This document shows positions 18,033 to 28,891 of a stretch of 64,000 bases of DNA, piece after piece. The translations under genes were made by a program, and so were the position numbers. Origin of the DNA: Streptosporangiales bacterium (lineage in GTDB: Bacteria; Actinomycetota; Actinomycetes; Streptosporangiales; WHST01); the NCBI GenBank assembly GCA_009379825.1, contig WHTA01000011.1:50445-114444 (forward strand), read 5' to 3'. The notes below the pieces were generated by a model. The model searched no databases, had not been told where the DNA came from, and was given only the letters and a program-made list of their open reading frames with translations. Within the stretch, counting starts at the first letter, position 1. Every line of letters starts with the position of its first letter.

Positions 18033-18038
18033 ACAGTA
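18033..18038 (-). promoter_or_regulatory. Putative leaderless -10 box of orphan groES
   Basis: TACTGT on the minus strand ends six bases before GTG 18026. It sits in the short gap after the DUF3618 gene stop, so groES may have its own start of transcription. Confidence 0.4.
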
Positions 18039-18045
18039 TCGCGCC

Positions 18046-18348
18046 TCAGGAGTTGCGGCGCCGCCAGACCACCACGGCCACCGTTCCCGCGGCGACCACC
18101 ACCGCGGCCGCGATCACCAGCTCCTTGCGGATCGCCGGACCTGGTTCTTCGCCCGGCGGGTGTTCGAGCTGGCCGGCCACGGGCGTACCGCCGACCCCGA
18201 CGCGTTGCTTGATCCGGCCAAGGGAACGCTGCACCACCTTCTTCGGGTGGACCCGATCGACGATCGCGTCCACCGACCGTGCCAGGTCGGTACGCGCCTG
18301 CTCGATCTGGCGCTCCAGCTCCCCGGGGCTTCCGGTGGGCTCACTCAC
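18046..18348 (-). CDS. DUF3618 domain membrane-anchored protein
   Basis: A 100-residue protein. The DUF3618 segment (about 10-50) reads IEQARTDLARSVDAIVDRVH, followed by K-x-x-V-Q and R-x-x-I-K positions. One membrane helix near the C-terminus (about 76-94, ELVIAAAVVVAAGTVAVVVW) ends in WRRRNS, so the N-terminus probably faces the cytoplasm. GTG 18348 has GGAGGG seven bases upstream. The family is actinobacterial and of unknown function. It lies upstream of groES and is divergent from bcp. Confidence 0.85.
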   Translation of the reverse strand: MSEPTGSPGELERQIEQARTDLARSVDAIVDRVHPKKVVQRSLGRIKQRVGVGGTPVAGQLEHPPGEEPGPAIRKELVIAAAVVVAAGTVAVVVWRRRNS

Positions 18349-18431
18349 GGGTTGACCCTCCTACGCCTTCCCTCGTCCGGACAGTATCCAGTAAGGCCCT
18401 GGCCTCGACCAATTCACCCCGCCGAGGACGA

Positions 18432-18437
18432 TACGGT
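18432..18437 (+). promoter_or_regulatory. Putative leaderless -10 box of bcp
   Basis: TACGGT ends seven bases before ATG 18445; no Shine-Dalgarno sequence is present between them. Confidence 0.4.
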
Positions 18438-18444
18438 CGGACGC

Positions 18445-18918
18445 ATGACTACTGCCGCGAGCCGGCTCGCGCCCGGCGACACCGCGCCCCCTTTCACCCT
18501 CACCGACCAGGACGGCAACCAGGTGTCGCTCGCCGACTACGCCGGCCGCAAGGTGGTCGTGTACTTCTACCCGGCCGCCATGACACCCGGCTGCACCACG
18601 CAGGCCTGCGACTTCAGGGACAACCTCGCCGCACTGTCCGGCGCCGGCTACGCCGTCGTGGGCATCTCCCCCGACGAACCGGCGAAGCTGGCGGAGTTCA
18701 GGGACGCCGAGGGCCTCACCTTCCCGCTGCTGGCCGACCCGGACCGCGCGGTGCTGACGGCGTACGGCGCGTACGGCGAGAAGCAGAACTACGGTCGCAC
18801 GGTGGTCGGCGTCATCAGGTCCACGTTCCTCGTCGCAGAGGACGGCACGGTCGCCATGGCCATGTACAACGTGAAGGCCACCGGCCACGTCGCACGCCTG
18901 CTGAAGGACGTGGACTGA
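18445..18918 (+). CDS. bcp: Thioredoxin-dependent thiol peroxidase (BCP/PrxQ peroxiredoxin)
   Basis: A 157-residue peroxiredoxin that reduces H2O2 and organic peroxides. The peroxidatic Cys is C50 in MTPGCTTQACDFRDN and the resolving Cys is C55, five residues later, as in atypical 2-Cys PrxQ. R58 and the Thr/Pro pair of the active site are present. ATG 18445 gives the normal length; there is no ribosome site, consistent with a leaderless start. The next gene starts 11 bases after the stop, so they likely share a transcript. Confidence 0.94.
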   Translation: MTTAASRLAPGDTAPPFTLTDQDGNQVSLADYAGRKVVVYFYPAAMTPGCTTQACDFRDNLAALSGAGYAVVGISPDEPAKLAEFRDAEGLTFPLLADPDRAVLTAYGAYGEKQNYGRTVVGVIRSTFLVAEDGTVAMAMYNVKATGHVARLLKDVD

Positions 18919-18929
18919 CCGGCCGCCGG

Positions 18930-19697
18930 GTGGGCCTTGCGCACGACGTCGCCGGCAGCGGTCCCGCGCTGTTGTTGCTGCACTCCGCGGTGTGCGACCG
19001 GCGGATGTGGGAGCCGCAGTGGCCGGCACTGGTGGCCGCCGGCTACCGGGTGGTGCGCGCCGACCTGCGCGGCTTCGGCGAGACCCCGGTCGCCGACCGG
19101 CCGTACAGCAACGCCGAGGACGTGGTCGAGCTGCTCCGTGCGCTCGGCTACGACGAGGTGGCGGTCGTCGGGTCGTCGTTCGGCGGCCGGGTCGCGCTCG
19201 AGGTCGCCGCGCGCTGGCCGCACCTGGTGCCTGCCATGGTGCTGCTCTGCGCCGGCCGGCCGGGACAGGTGCCTGGTCCTGCGCTGCGGTCGTTCGGCGA
19301 GTGCGAGGACGCCCTGCTCGGGGCCGGCGACGTCGCGGGCGCGGTGGAGCTGAACGTCTCGACGTTCGTCGGCCCGGACGCCGACGGGCCGACCCGCGAC
19401 CGGGTACGGCTGATACAGCGGCACGCGTTCGACGTGCAGCTAGCCGCGGTCGCGCCGCAGTCGTCCACCGAGGCGGCGGTCGACCTCGCCGCCGTCACCG
19501 CCAGCTGCCTGGCCGTCTCCGGCGGCCGCGACCTGCCCGACTTCCGGCAGGTCGCCGCGGACCTGGCCGGCCTGCTCCCGCACGCGGAACACCGCGAGCT
19601 GCCGTGGGCCGGCCACCTGCCCAGCCTGGAACGTCCCGCCGAGGTGACCGACCTCGTCACCGGCTTCCTGCGCGCGACCGTCCCACCCGTACCATGA
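18930..19697 (+). CDS. Alpha/beta hydrolase
   Basis: A 255-residue hydrolase of unknown substrate. The nucleophile elbow is VGSSFGGRVAL, the oxyanion region follows LLLLHSAVCDRRMW, the acid Asp is in SGGRDLPDF, and the His is in WAGHLPSLERP. All three catalytic residues are present. GTG 18930 is the first start after the bcp stop that keeps the whole first strand. The neighbouring peroxidase suggests shared expression but not a shared substrate. Confidence 0.85.
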   Translation: MGLAHDVAGSGPALLLLHSAVCDRRMWEPQWPALVAAGYRVVRADLRGFGETPVADRPYSNAEDVVELLRALGYDEVAVVGSSFGGRVALEVAARWPHLVPAMVLLCAGRPGQVPGPALRSFGECEDALLGAGDVAGAVELNVSTFVGPDADGPTRDRVRLIQRHAFDVQLAAVAPQSSTEAAVDLAAVTASCLAVSGGRDLPDFRQVAADLAGLLPHAEHRELPWAGHLPSLERPAEVTDLVTGFLRATVPPVP

Positions 19698-19710
19698 ACT
19701 CTGCACACAC

Positions 19711-19792
19711 GCGGGAGTGGCGGAATTGGTAGACGCGCCAGGTTTAGGTCCTGGTGCCTTCGGGTGTGTGGGTTCGAGTCCCTCCTCCCGCA
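19711..19792 (+). tRNA. tRNA-Leu (anticodon TAG)
   Basis: An 82-base gene with a 7-bp acceptor stem GCGGGAG/CTCCCGC, a D-arm with GGTAGACGC, anticodon TAG in the loop TTTAGGT, a long variable arm (TGCCTTCGGGTGTG) typical of class II leucine tRNAs, and a T-arm with GGTTCGAGTCC. The discriminator base is A. The CCA end is not encoded. Confidence 0.97.
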
Positions 19793-19850
19793 CGCCGTGA
19801 AGGATCAGCTCTCGCCGCCCACCGTTGCCGACGGTGGCGCCCGCACCGCT

Positions 19851-20567
19851 ATGCGGATCGCCGTCGTACTCCTCGCCGTGACGGCTTGGTGGTGGCTGGT
19901 GCTGCACCACCTGCTCGGTCTGGTGTTCGAGCCGCCGCCGGCGCGCCGGGCACACCGTACGCGCGGTGCTCGCGACCAGCCTGACCGTCCCGCTGATCTA
20001 TGCGGCCCGCAGGTGGCTGGACCGTCGGCCGTGGCCGGACCAGGCACTCACCTCGCTGCGGACCGGCGGACGGTACCTGCTGCTCGGGATGGCGGCGTGG
20101 CTGCTGCCTGCCTGGCAACGGCCGCGGTCCCGTTGGTCCTCCTGTACTAGGCCCTGCCGGAGGAGTTGGTCTTCCGCGGTTACGTCTACCGCAACCTCGC
20201 CGACCACTGGCCGGCATGGGCGTGCGTGCTCGGGCAGGCCGTCCTCTGCACCGGTTGGGGGCTGCTGATCGGCGCCGCACGGAGCCCGGACCGGCTGGTG
20301 TTGTTCCTCACCTTCGCCATCGCTCTTGGCATGTTCCGCGCACTGACCGGCAACCTGTGGACCTCCGTCGGCTTCCACCTCGGCTGCCAGGTCACTACCC
20401 AGCTGGTCGGCGGATCCTGGATCACCCCGCCCGCCGGCGAGACGCTGCGGATCGACGACGAGGCGCTCCTCCAGATCGTGGCATTCTGGCTCGTCCCCAC
20501 CGTTCTCACCCCACCGGCGATCGCCGCGGTCGCGGTCGTCCGCCGGGCGCGCGAGCGCGTCCCCTAG
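19851..20567 (+). pseudogene. Decayed CPBP-family intramembrane glutamic protease
   Basis: A broken gene. ATG 19851 opens one frame (MRIAVVLLAVTAWWWLVLHH). The homologous sequence then moves to the next frame near 19940-19955 (VRAVLATSLTVPLIYAARRW). It returns to the first frame near 20100-20115 (TAAVPLVLLY), meets an in-frame TAG at 20148-20150, and resumes in that frame with ALPEELVFRGYVYRNL, the EExxxR protease motif, and GFHLGCQ at the second active-site helix. It ends at 20567. Two frameshifts plus a stop indicate a pseudogene (or poor sequence). It sits directly after tRNA-Leu. The family are membrane proteases, some acting in bacteriocin self-immunity. Confidence 0.75.
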
Positions 20568-20635
20568 TGTCGCGGACCATCGCGGCACCTCGCGGGGTAC
20601 GGTGCGGGGTGTCGCCCGACCGCGAATGGAGTGGG

Positions 20636-21454
20636 ATGTCCCCGACGGTACGGCTTGCCAACGAAGAGGATCTGCCCGCCATCGCCGCCATCGCCGGCCG
20701 TGGGCGTCAGTTGCGCGCCGAGTGGGAGCCGGAGTACTTCCAGGCCGCGGCGGACGCCGACGAGCAGCTCCAGCGCGACCTCGCCGCGCACCTCGCCGAC
20801 GAGGACACCGTCGTCCGCGTGGTCACCTACGGCGCCGACGTCGTCGGTTGCGCGGTCACCGTGCCGCACGGCGACCAGTGGTACGTGGACGACATCGCCG
20901 CCGCCGACGAGGGCTGGTGGAGCGACGCGATGGTCGAGCTGCTCCGCGCGGTCAGGGAGCGGCCCGCGTTCACCGACGTGCCGCGCAAGGACATCAGGCA
21001 GCTTGGCTGCTTCGCCACGCTCGGCCTGCGCCACCGGTCCTCGTACTGGCGGCTGGCGCTGCCGGCGGACGGCGCGGGCGGCAGTGGCGACGCGGCACCT
21101 GTCGACCCGCCTGCGGCCCTGCCGACCTCGCCGCTGCACGCGTTCGGCGCGGTCGACCCCGCGAGCGCGGACGTCACGGTCCTCGGTGACGGCGACGGGT
21201 ACGCGCTACTGAGCCAGCGGGCCGCGACGCCGGGCTACGGGCCCGGCGGCACCACAGGGTTGGTGGACCGGGTCACCGGCGGGCACCGCGGCGGGCTGGT
21301 CGACGCCGCGACGGCCGAGTCGCTCGCCCGCGGAGACGCGCAGCTCGTGGTGGTGTGCGCCGAGGACGACGTCTCGCTCGAGGACGCGCTCGTCGACCGC
21401 GGGTTCGCCAGGGTGGTCGACGTGTACTCCTGGCCGGGGGCACGCCTGAGCTGA
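20636..21454 (+). CDS. GNAT-like acetyltransferase family protein
   Basis: A 272-residue protein that opens like a GNAT domain (TVRLANEEDLPAIAAIAG) with beta strands VVRVVTYGADVVGCAVT and QWYVDDIAAAD. A Gly/Ala/Pro-rich linker (about 142-160) leads to a second, less clear half. The acetyl-CoA loop R/Q-x-x-G-x-G/A is not obvious, so activity is uncertain. ATG 20636 follows a weak GGAG-like site. Its last 220 bases are also read on the other strand as the tail of a DedA protein. Confidence 0.6.
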   Translation: MSPTVRLANEEDLPAIAAIAGRGRQLRAEWEPEYFQAAADADEQLQRDLAAHLADEDTVVRVVTYGADVVGCAVTVPHGDQWYVDDIAAADEGWWSDAMVELLRAVRERPAFTDVPRKDIRQLGCFATLGLRHRSSYWRLALPADGAGGSGDAAPVDPPAALPTSPLHAFGAVDPASADVTVLGDGDGYALLSQRAATPGYGPGGTTGLVDRVTGGHRGGLVDAATAESLARGDAQLVVVCAEDDVSLEDALVDRGFARVVDVYSWPGARLS

Positions 21455-22050
21455 ACCCGGCTCCTGACCCGCCTCGCCACCTCGATGAGCACGGTCAGCG
21501 CCATGCCGATGGCCAGGCCGAGCAGCATGCCGCGTAGCGGGTGCTCCTGGAAGGCGACACCGCCCACGTACCCCAGCATGGCCGAGTACGTACCCCAGAT
21601 CACCGCCGCCACAGCGGCGTAGGCGCGGTAGCTCGGGCCTGGGTAGCCGAGCGCGCCGGCGGAGAGCGAGGCAGCCACCCGGCCGCCGGGCAGGAACCTC
21701 GCCACGATGATCATCTGCCCGCCGCGTTCCTGGAGCGCGTGCTGCGCCCACTCGTGGATCCGCGCACGCCGCGGCGACCGCCACAGCCGGCCGGCCAGCC
21801 GGCGCTCCGCGAACCGCCCCAGCAGATACGCAGTGTTGTCACCGAGATAGGCGCCCGCGGCCGCGACGACGACGACCGCCAGCAGGTTCGGCTGCCCGGT
21901 GGCCGTCGCGAACGCACCTGCGGTGATGACGACGGACTCGCTCGGCACCAGCGGGAAGACCCCGTCGATGGCGGCGAGCAGCAGGATCACCAGGTAGAGC
22001 CAGGGAGAAGACACGGCAGGCATGAGGTACGACAACAGCTGATCTTCCAT
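21235..22050 (-). CDS. DedA-family membrane protein
   Basis: A 271-residue DedA/SNARE-associated protein, a family of proton-linked lipid flippases. Visible features are a first membrane segment (WLYLVILLLAAIDGVFPLVPSE), the re-entrant motif G-x-x-x-G-D-N/x-x-x-Y (GAYLGDNTAYLLGRF), and the conserved arginine loop VARFLPGGRVAASLSAG. ATG 22050 has GGAGG upstream; a TTG five codons earlier is less likely. The core ends near residue 210; the rest is a Ser/Thr/Pro-rich tail that is antisense to the acetyltransferase gene (220-bp tail-to-tail overlap). Confidence 0.85.
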   Translation of the reverse strand: MEDQLLSYLMPAVSSPWLYLVILLLAAIDGVFPLVPSESVVITAGAFATATGQPNLLAVVVVAAAGAYLGDNTAYLLGRFAERRLAGRLWRSPRRARIHEWAQHALQERGGQMIIVARFLPGGRVAASLSAGALGYPGPSYRAYAAVAAVIWGTYSAMLGYVGGVAFQEHPLRGMLLGLAIGMALTVLIEVARRVRSRVQLRRAPGQEYTSTTLANPRSTSASSSETSSSAHTTTSCASPRASDSAVAASTSPPRCPPVTRSTNPVVPPGP

Positions 22051-22160
22051 CCGACCTCCGGCCAAGTCCCCACGTCCGGGACCGACGCTACGCGACGGAC
22101 GATGTCGCCAGCCAGGGGGCAGGCGCCCAGTAAACCAGCGGGGGCCAGCCCCTACCGTCG

Positions 22161-22245
22161 AGAGATCATTACCGGACGATCTACCGCCTTCGAGGTACGA
22201 TCTCTATAGTTCTTCCTTAGATTCGACGATCAATCCGGATAATAT
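22161..22245 (+). promoter_or_regulatory. Probable promoter/operator region of lat
   Basis: A locally AT-rich stretch in the 220 bp before lat. It has a 7-bp inverted repeat AGAGATC (22161-22167) / GATCTCT (22199-22205), and -10-like TATAGT (22205-22210) and TAATAT (22240-22245). In other actinobacteria lat is controlled by a neighbouring Lrp regulator; none is encoded here. Confidence 0.3.
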
Positions 22246-22270
22246 TCACGACCGCGAAGGGGGGTCCCGC

Positions 22271-23632
22271 ATGCCCATCACCCGCGACCAGCTCACCTCG
22301 GTGCAGGTGACCCCCGAGCAGGTCCACGAATCATTGCGCCAGCACCTGCTCGTGGACGGCTTCAAGCTGGTCCTCGACACCGCGAAGAGCTCAGGCTCGT
22401 GGCTGGTCGACGCCCGCACCGGCGCGCGCTACCTGGACTTCTACACGTTCTTCGCGTCCGCCCCGCTCGGCGCGAACCCGCCGGGCATCGTCGAGGACGC
22501 CGCGTTCATGCGCCACCTGGCGGACATCGCGGCGAACAAGCCGGCCAACTCCGACGTCTACTCCACCGCGTACGCCGAGTTCGTGGCGACCTTCAGCCGG
22601 GTGCTCGGCGACCCGGCGCTGCCGCACCTGTTCTTCGTCGAGGGCGGCGGCCTCGCCGTGGAGAACGCGCTGAAGGCCGCGTTCGACTGGAAGAGCAGGC
22701 GCAACGAGGCCGCCGGCCGGTCTCGCGACCTGGGCACGAAGGTGCTGCACCTGACCCGCGCGTTCCACGGCCGCACCGGCTACACCATGTCGCTGACCAA
22801 CACCGACCCGAACAAGACCGACCGGTTCCCGAAGTTCGACTGGCCGCGCATCGACGTACCTGCGATCACGTTCCCGCTCGACGACCACCTCGCCGAGCTG
22901 GCTGCCGCCGAGCAGCGTGCGCTCGACCAGGCGGAGGCGGCCTTCCAGGCGCACCCGCACGACATCGCGTGCTTCCTCGCCGAGCCGATCCAGGGCGAGG
23001 GCGGCGACAACCACATGCGGCCGCAGTTCCTGCAGGCGATGCAGGAGCTCTGTCACCGCTACGACGCGCTGTTCGTACTCGACGAGGTGCAGACCGGGCT
23101 GGGCACCGGCACGCCGTGGGCGTACCAGCAGCTCGGGCTGGCACCGGACATCGTGGCGTTCGCGAAGAAGGTGCAGGTCGGCGGCATCATGGCCGGCCGC
23201 AGGGTGGACGAGGTACCTGACAACGTGTTCCAGGTGTCCAGCCGGATCAACTCCACGTGGGGCGGCGGCCTGGTCGACATGGTCCGCGCCACCCGGCTGC
23301 TGGAGATCATCGAGGCGGAGGGGCTGTTCGAGCGCTCCGCCAAGCTGGGTGAGCAGCTGCTCACCGGCCTGCGGGAGCTGACCGTCGGCCACCCCGACCT
23401 GGTGTCGAACGCGCGCGGCCGCGGCCTGATGTGTGCGTTCGACGTGACCACCACCGAGCTGCGCGACGAGCTGATCGGCCGGCTACGTGACGAACACGTC
23501 ATCGTGTTGCCCTGCGGTGCACGCTCGATCAGGTTCCGTCCGGCCCTGGTCGTGACCGAGGATGAACTCAGCACCGCCTTGGCAGCGCTCGACCGGGCGC
23601 TGGCGAACGTGCGCGCCCCGAAGAAAGGATGA
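22271..23632 (+). CDS. lat: L-lysine 6-transaminase
   Basis: A 453-residue class III aminotransferase. It moves the epsilon-amino group of lysine to 2-oxoglutarate, giving 2-aminoadipate 6-semialdehyde (cyclising to piperideine-6-carboxylate). The PLP lysine is K300 in DIVAFAKKVQVGG; ALFVLDEVQTGLG holds the PLP-ring Asp; the N-terminus LLVDGFKLVLDTAKSSGSW is typical of Lat. ATG 22271 follows AAGGGGGG. Its stop overlaps the dehydrogenase ATG (ATGA, 23629-23632), so product transfer to that enzyme is strongly implied. Confidence 0.95.
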   Translation: MPITRDQLTSVQVTPEQVHESLRQHLLVDGFKLVLDTAKSSGSWLVDARTGARYLDFYTFFASAPLGANPPGIVEDAAFMRHLADIAANKPANSDVYSTAYAEFVATFSRVLGDPALPHLFFVEGGGLAVENALKAAFDWKSRRNEAAGRSRDLGTKVLHLTRAFHGRTGYTMSLTNTDPNKTDRFPKFDWPRIDVPAITFPLDDHLAELAAAEQRALDQAEAAFQAHPHDIACFLAEPIQGEGGDNHMRPQFLQAMQELCHRYDALFVLDEVQTGLGTGTPWAYQQLGLAPDIVAFAKKVQVGGIMAGRRVDEVPDNVFQVSSRINSTWGGGLVDMVRATRLLEIIEAEGLFERSAKLGEQLLTGLRELTVGHPDLVSNARGRGLMCAFDVTTTELRDELIGRLRDEHVIVLPCGARSIRFRPALVVTEDELSTALAALDRALANVRAPKKG

Positions 23633-25194
23633 GTACCGCAATGAGATCCGTCAGCTCGGTCATCGCGGGCAAGCCGGTCACCGACGCGACCGGGAACAAG
23701 GTCACGGCGTACAACCCGGCCAAGCTGGACGAGCCGGTGGCCGACGTCAGCTTCGGCACGAGCGACACGTTCGTCGCCGCGGCGCAGGCCGCGCGGGACG
23801 CGCAGCGCGCCTGGGCCGAGGTTCCTGCACCGGTACGCGGTCGCGCGATCGCGCACATCGGCCGGGTGATGGAGGCCAACGCGGAACGGTTGGCGCGCAT
23901 CGCCACCCGGGAGATCGGCAAGACCTACGTCGAGGCGCTCGGCGAGGTACGCGAGATCGTAGACACCTGCGACTTCTTCCTCGGTGAGGGGCGCAGGCTC
24001 TACGGCCAGACCGTCCCGAGCGAGATGCCGGACAAGCAGCTGTTCACCTTCCGCGAGCCGGTCGGCGTCGTCTCCATCATCACCGCGGGCAACTTCCCCG
24101 TCGCCGTGCCGTCCTGGTACATGGTCCCCGCGCTGCTCGCCGGCAACGCGGTCGTCTGGAAGCCCGCCGACTACTCCACCGCCTGCGCGCAGGCCATGTA
24201 CGAGCTGTTCGTCGAGGGCGGCGGCCTGCCCGACGGCGTGCTCAACCTAGTGATCGCCGAGGGCGACGCGACGTTCCAGGGGCTGGAGCGGTCGCTGGAG
24301 GCGGGGCTGATCGACAAGATCGGCTTCACCGGGTCGAGCGCGGTCGGCGCAGAGATCGGCGCGCTCGCCGGTCGGCACCTGCAGTCGCCGTGCCTGGAGC
24401 TCGGCGGCAAGAACCCGATGGTCATCACGCCGAACGCGGACCTGGACGCCGCGGTCGAGGGCGCGTTGTTCTCCGGCTTCGGCACCGCCGGCCAGCGGTG
24501 CACGTCGCTGGGCAGCGTCATCGTGCACGAGAGCATCCACGACGAGTTCATCGCCCGCTTCGACGCGGCCACCCGCGCCGCCGCGGTCGGCGACCCGATG
24601 CAGGACGTGCTCTACGGCCCGATGCTGCACGAGAAGTTCGCCGCCAGGTTCGAGGAGTACCTCGGCTGGGTCGGCGACCACCGGGTGCTCGGCTCGACCG
24701 GCGTCGGCAGGATCACCGCGGACAACCCGCGCGACGGGTTCGTCGGCGACCCAGCCGCCGGCATGTTCTACCACCCGACGATCGTCGACGGCGTCGGTCC
24801 GGACGACCGGCTGTTCATGAACGAGACGTTCGGGCCGATCGTCGGCGTCGCCTCGTACGGCGACCTGAGCGAGGCCATCGACCTGGCGAATGCGCCTGGT
24901 TACGGACTGTCAGCAGCGATCTACACCAGGGACGCCAAGGAGGCGTTCACCTTCCGCCGCGGCATCACGGCGGGGATGGTCAGCGCGAACAACTCGACAT
25001 CCGGCGCGGAGGCGCATCTTCCCTTTGGTGGCAACGGAAAGTCGGGCAACGGCAGCCGGCTGTCCGGCCTCTGGGTGCTCGACCAGATGACCCGCTGGCA
25101 GTCGATGAACTGGGACTACTCGGGGAAACTGCAGAAGGCCCAGATGGACGTAGCCGAACTCACGCCGAACACGGACTTCACACTGGCAGAGTGA
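23629..25194 (+). CDS. Aldehyde dehydrogenase, probable 2-aminoadipate 6-semialdehyde dehydrogenase
   Basis: A 521-residue NAD(P)-dependent ALDH. Catalytic Cys C291 is in GTAGQRCTSLGS, the general-base Glu is in LELGGKNPMVI, and the cofactor loop is GFTGSSAVGAEIG. Coupled to lat by 4 bp, it should oxidise the semialdehyde to L-2-aminoadipate (Pcd/AmaB-type role; inference from operon). ATG 23629 is used because of the overlap; ATG 23641 in the same frame is possible. An inverted repeat follows the stop. Confidence 0.9.
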   Translation: MSTAMRSVSSVIAGKPVTDATGNKVTAYNPAKLDEPVADVSFGTSDTFVAAAQAARDAQRAWAEVPAPVRGRAIAHIGRVMEANAERLARIATREIGKTYVEALGEVREIVDTCDFFLGEGRRLYGQTVPSEMPDKQLFTFREPVGVVSIITAGNFPVAVPSWYMVPALLAGNAVVWKPADYSTACAQAMYELFVEGGGLPDGVLNLVIAEGDATFQGLERSLEAGLIDKIGFTGSSAVGAEIGALAGRHLQSPCLELGGKNPMVITPNADLDAAVEGALFSGFGTAGQRCTSLGSVIVHESIHDEFIARFDAATRAAAVGDPMQDVLYGPMLHEKFAARFEEYLGWVGDHRVLGSTGVGRITADNPRDGFVGDPAAGMFYHPTIVDGVGPDDRLFMNETFGPIVGVASYGDLSEAIDLANAPGYGLSAAIYTRDAKEAFTFRRGITAGMVSANNSTSGAEAHLPFGGNGKSGNGSRLSGLWVLDQMTRWQSMNWDYSGKLQKAQMDVAELTPNTDFTLAE

Positions 25195-25206
25195 AGCTGT
25201 TCGATA

Positions 25207-25252
25207 CGTTGTATGCCGATATCGCAAACGATCGTGATGTCGGCATACAACG
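25207..25252. promoter_or_regulatory. 13-bp perfect inverted repeat between lysine genes and E1 gene
   Basis: CGTTGTATGCCGA (25207-25219) and TCGGCATACAACG (25240-25252), separated by 20 bases. It starts 12 bases after the dehydrogenase stop and ends 33 bases before the E1 start. TTGTATGC/GCATACAA half-sites look like a GntR-type operator, but the same element could form a hairpin in RNA. Confidence 0.5.
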
Positions 25253-25285
25253 AGACATCCGGGGGTAGCTGAAGGAGGGCGTCGC

Positions 25286-27520
<2,235 letters not shown>

Positions 27521-27530
27521 CCGGCGGGAG

Positions 27531-28148
27531 TCAGGTCAGCAGGTCGCGGAGGATCGGCACCAGGGCGCGGAATGCGCGGCCGCGGTGGCTGATCGCGTCC
27601 TTGTCTTCCGGTGACATCTCGGCGGTCGTGCGGGTGTCGCCGTCTGGCTGGAAGATCGGGTCGTAGCCGAAGCCGCCCTCGCCGCGGGGTACCCGGACGA
27701 TACGTCCGCGCACCTCGCCGGCGACCACCTCTTCCGCGCCGCTCGGCAGCGCCACGGCGGCCGCGCAGTAGAACCCGCCGAGTCGCCGGTCGTCCGGTAC
27801 GTCGGCGAGCTGGTCGAGCACCAGGTCGAGGTTGGTCTGGTCGTCGCCGTTCCTGCCGGACCAGCGGGCGGACAGCACACCCGGCATGCCGTTCAGCGCG
27901 TCCACGCACAGGCCGGAGTCGTCGGCGACCGCCGGCAGCCCGGTGGCGGCGGCGAACGCGCGCGCCTTCAGCAGCGCGTTCTCCTCGAACGTGGCACCCG
28001 ACTCCACGACGTCCGGCGTCTGGTCGAACGCCGACGCGTCGACCACCTCGATGGCCAGCTCGGCGGCGGCCAGGATGCGGGCGAGCTCGTCGACCTTGTG
28101 CGCGTTCTTCGTGGCGAGGACGAGCCTCGCCGGCGCGCGCTCAGCCAC
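27531..28148 (-). CDS. rdgB: RdgB/HAM1 non-canonical purine NTP pyrophosphatase
   Basis: A 205-residue enzyme that cleans ITP, dITP and XTP from the nucleotide pool. Family motifs are [16 protein letters not shown] near the N-terminus, the metal-binding [12 protein letters not shown] (about 68-79) and SARWSG. Near the end [11 protein letters not shown] and AISHRGRAF are present. It overlaps the rph 3' end by 8 bp, the usual actinobacterial pair. Only 10 bases separate its stop from the convergent E1 gene. Confidence 0.95.
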   Translation of the reverse strand: MAERAPARLVLATKNAHKVDELARILAAAELAIEVVDASAFDQTPDVVESGATFEENALLKARAFAAATGLPAVADDSGLCVDALNGMPGVLSARWSGRNGDDQTNLDLVLDQLADVPDDRRLGGFYCAAAVALPSGAEEVVAGEVRGRIVRVPRGEGGFGYDPIFQPDGDTRTTAEMSPEDKDAISHRGRAFRALVPILRDLLT

Positions 28149-28878
28149 GGTCGGCGGCCAGCGCCGCCACCTGCAGCTTGCCGAGCTGCGCGCAGCCCTT
28201 CGCCGCGAGGTCGAGCAGCGCGTCCAGCTGCGGCCTGGTCAGCGGCTCGCCCTCCGCGGTGCCCTGCACCTCGACGAACTCGCCGTCGCCGGTGCAGACC
28301 ACGTTCAGGTCGGTCTCGGCGGCCACGTCCTCCTCGTAGCAGAGGTCGAGCCGCGGCTCGTCGCCGATCAGGCCGACGCTGACCGCGGCCACCGAACGTA
28401 CGATCGGCTCCGCCTTCTTCGCCATCATCCCGCCACGGGCGTGCATCCACGCGACGGCGTCGTTCAGCGCGACGTACGCACCGGTGATCGCCGCGGTACG
28501 GGTGCCGCCGTCGGCCTGCAGCACGTCGCAGTCGAGCTGGATGGTGTTCTCGCCGAGCGCCTTCATGTCCACGCACGGCCGCAGGGCGCGCCCCACCAGC
28601 CGGGAGATCTCGTGGGTGCGGCCGCCGATCTTCCCGCGCACCGACTCGCGGTCGTTGCGCGACGTGGTGGCCCGCGGCAGCATCGAGTACTCGGCGGTCA
28701 CCCAGCCCTTCCCGCTGTCGCGCCGCCAGCGCGGCACTCCCGGGGTCACGCTGGCGGTGCAGAGCACGCGGGTGCGGCCGAACTCACAGAGCACCGATCC
28801 CTCGGGCAGGTCGGTCCACGACCGGGTCAGCCGGACGGGGCGGAGCTCTTCTGCGGCGCGTTCGTCTGGGCGAGGCAT
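28141..28878 (-). CDS. rph: Ribonuclease PH
   Basis: A 245-residue phosphorolytic 3'-5' exoribonuclease that trims tRNA 3' ends. Motifs: [16 protein letters not shown], the RNA-binding [26 protein letters not shown], and [21 protein letters not shown] 28878 gives the normal length; the longer upstream frame runs into the metallo-hydrolase gene. It starts 10 bases after that gene's stop. Organised rph-rdgB as in most actinobacteria. Confidence 0.95.
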   Translation of the reverse strand: MPRPDERAAEELRPVRLTRSWTDLPEGSVLCEFGRTRVLCTASVTPGVPRWRRDSGKGWVTAEYSMLPRATTSRNDRESVRGKIGGRTHEISRLVGRALRPCVDMKALGENTIQLDCDVLQADGGTRTAAITGAYVALNDAVAWMHARGGMMAKKAEPIVRSVAAVSVGLIGDEPRLDLCYEEDVAAETDLNVVCTGDGEFVEVQGTAEGEPLTRPQLDALLDLAAKGCAQLGKLQVAALAADRG

Positions 28879-28885
28879 GCCGGCG

Positions 28886-28891
28886 AGCCTA
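28886..28891 (-). promoter_or_regulatory. -10-like box directly before rph
   Basis: TAGGCT on the minus strand, seven bases before the rph ATG; its TAG is also the stop codon of the upstream metallo-hydrolase gene. There is no ribosome site for rph, so an internal leaderless start is possible, but the box could be chance. Confidence 0.25.

Noticed and set aside
19711..19792. tRNA-Leu as an integration site of a mobile element
   Set aside because: No integrase or transposase is in the window, and I saw no second copy of the tRNA 3' end nearby.
19764..20150. Open frame starting inside tRNA-Leu
   Set aside because: The first 29 codons are read through the tRNA; the protein-like part only starts at 19851 and belongs to the decayed CPBP gene.
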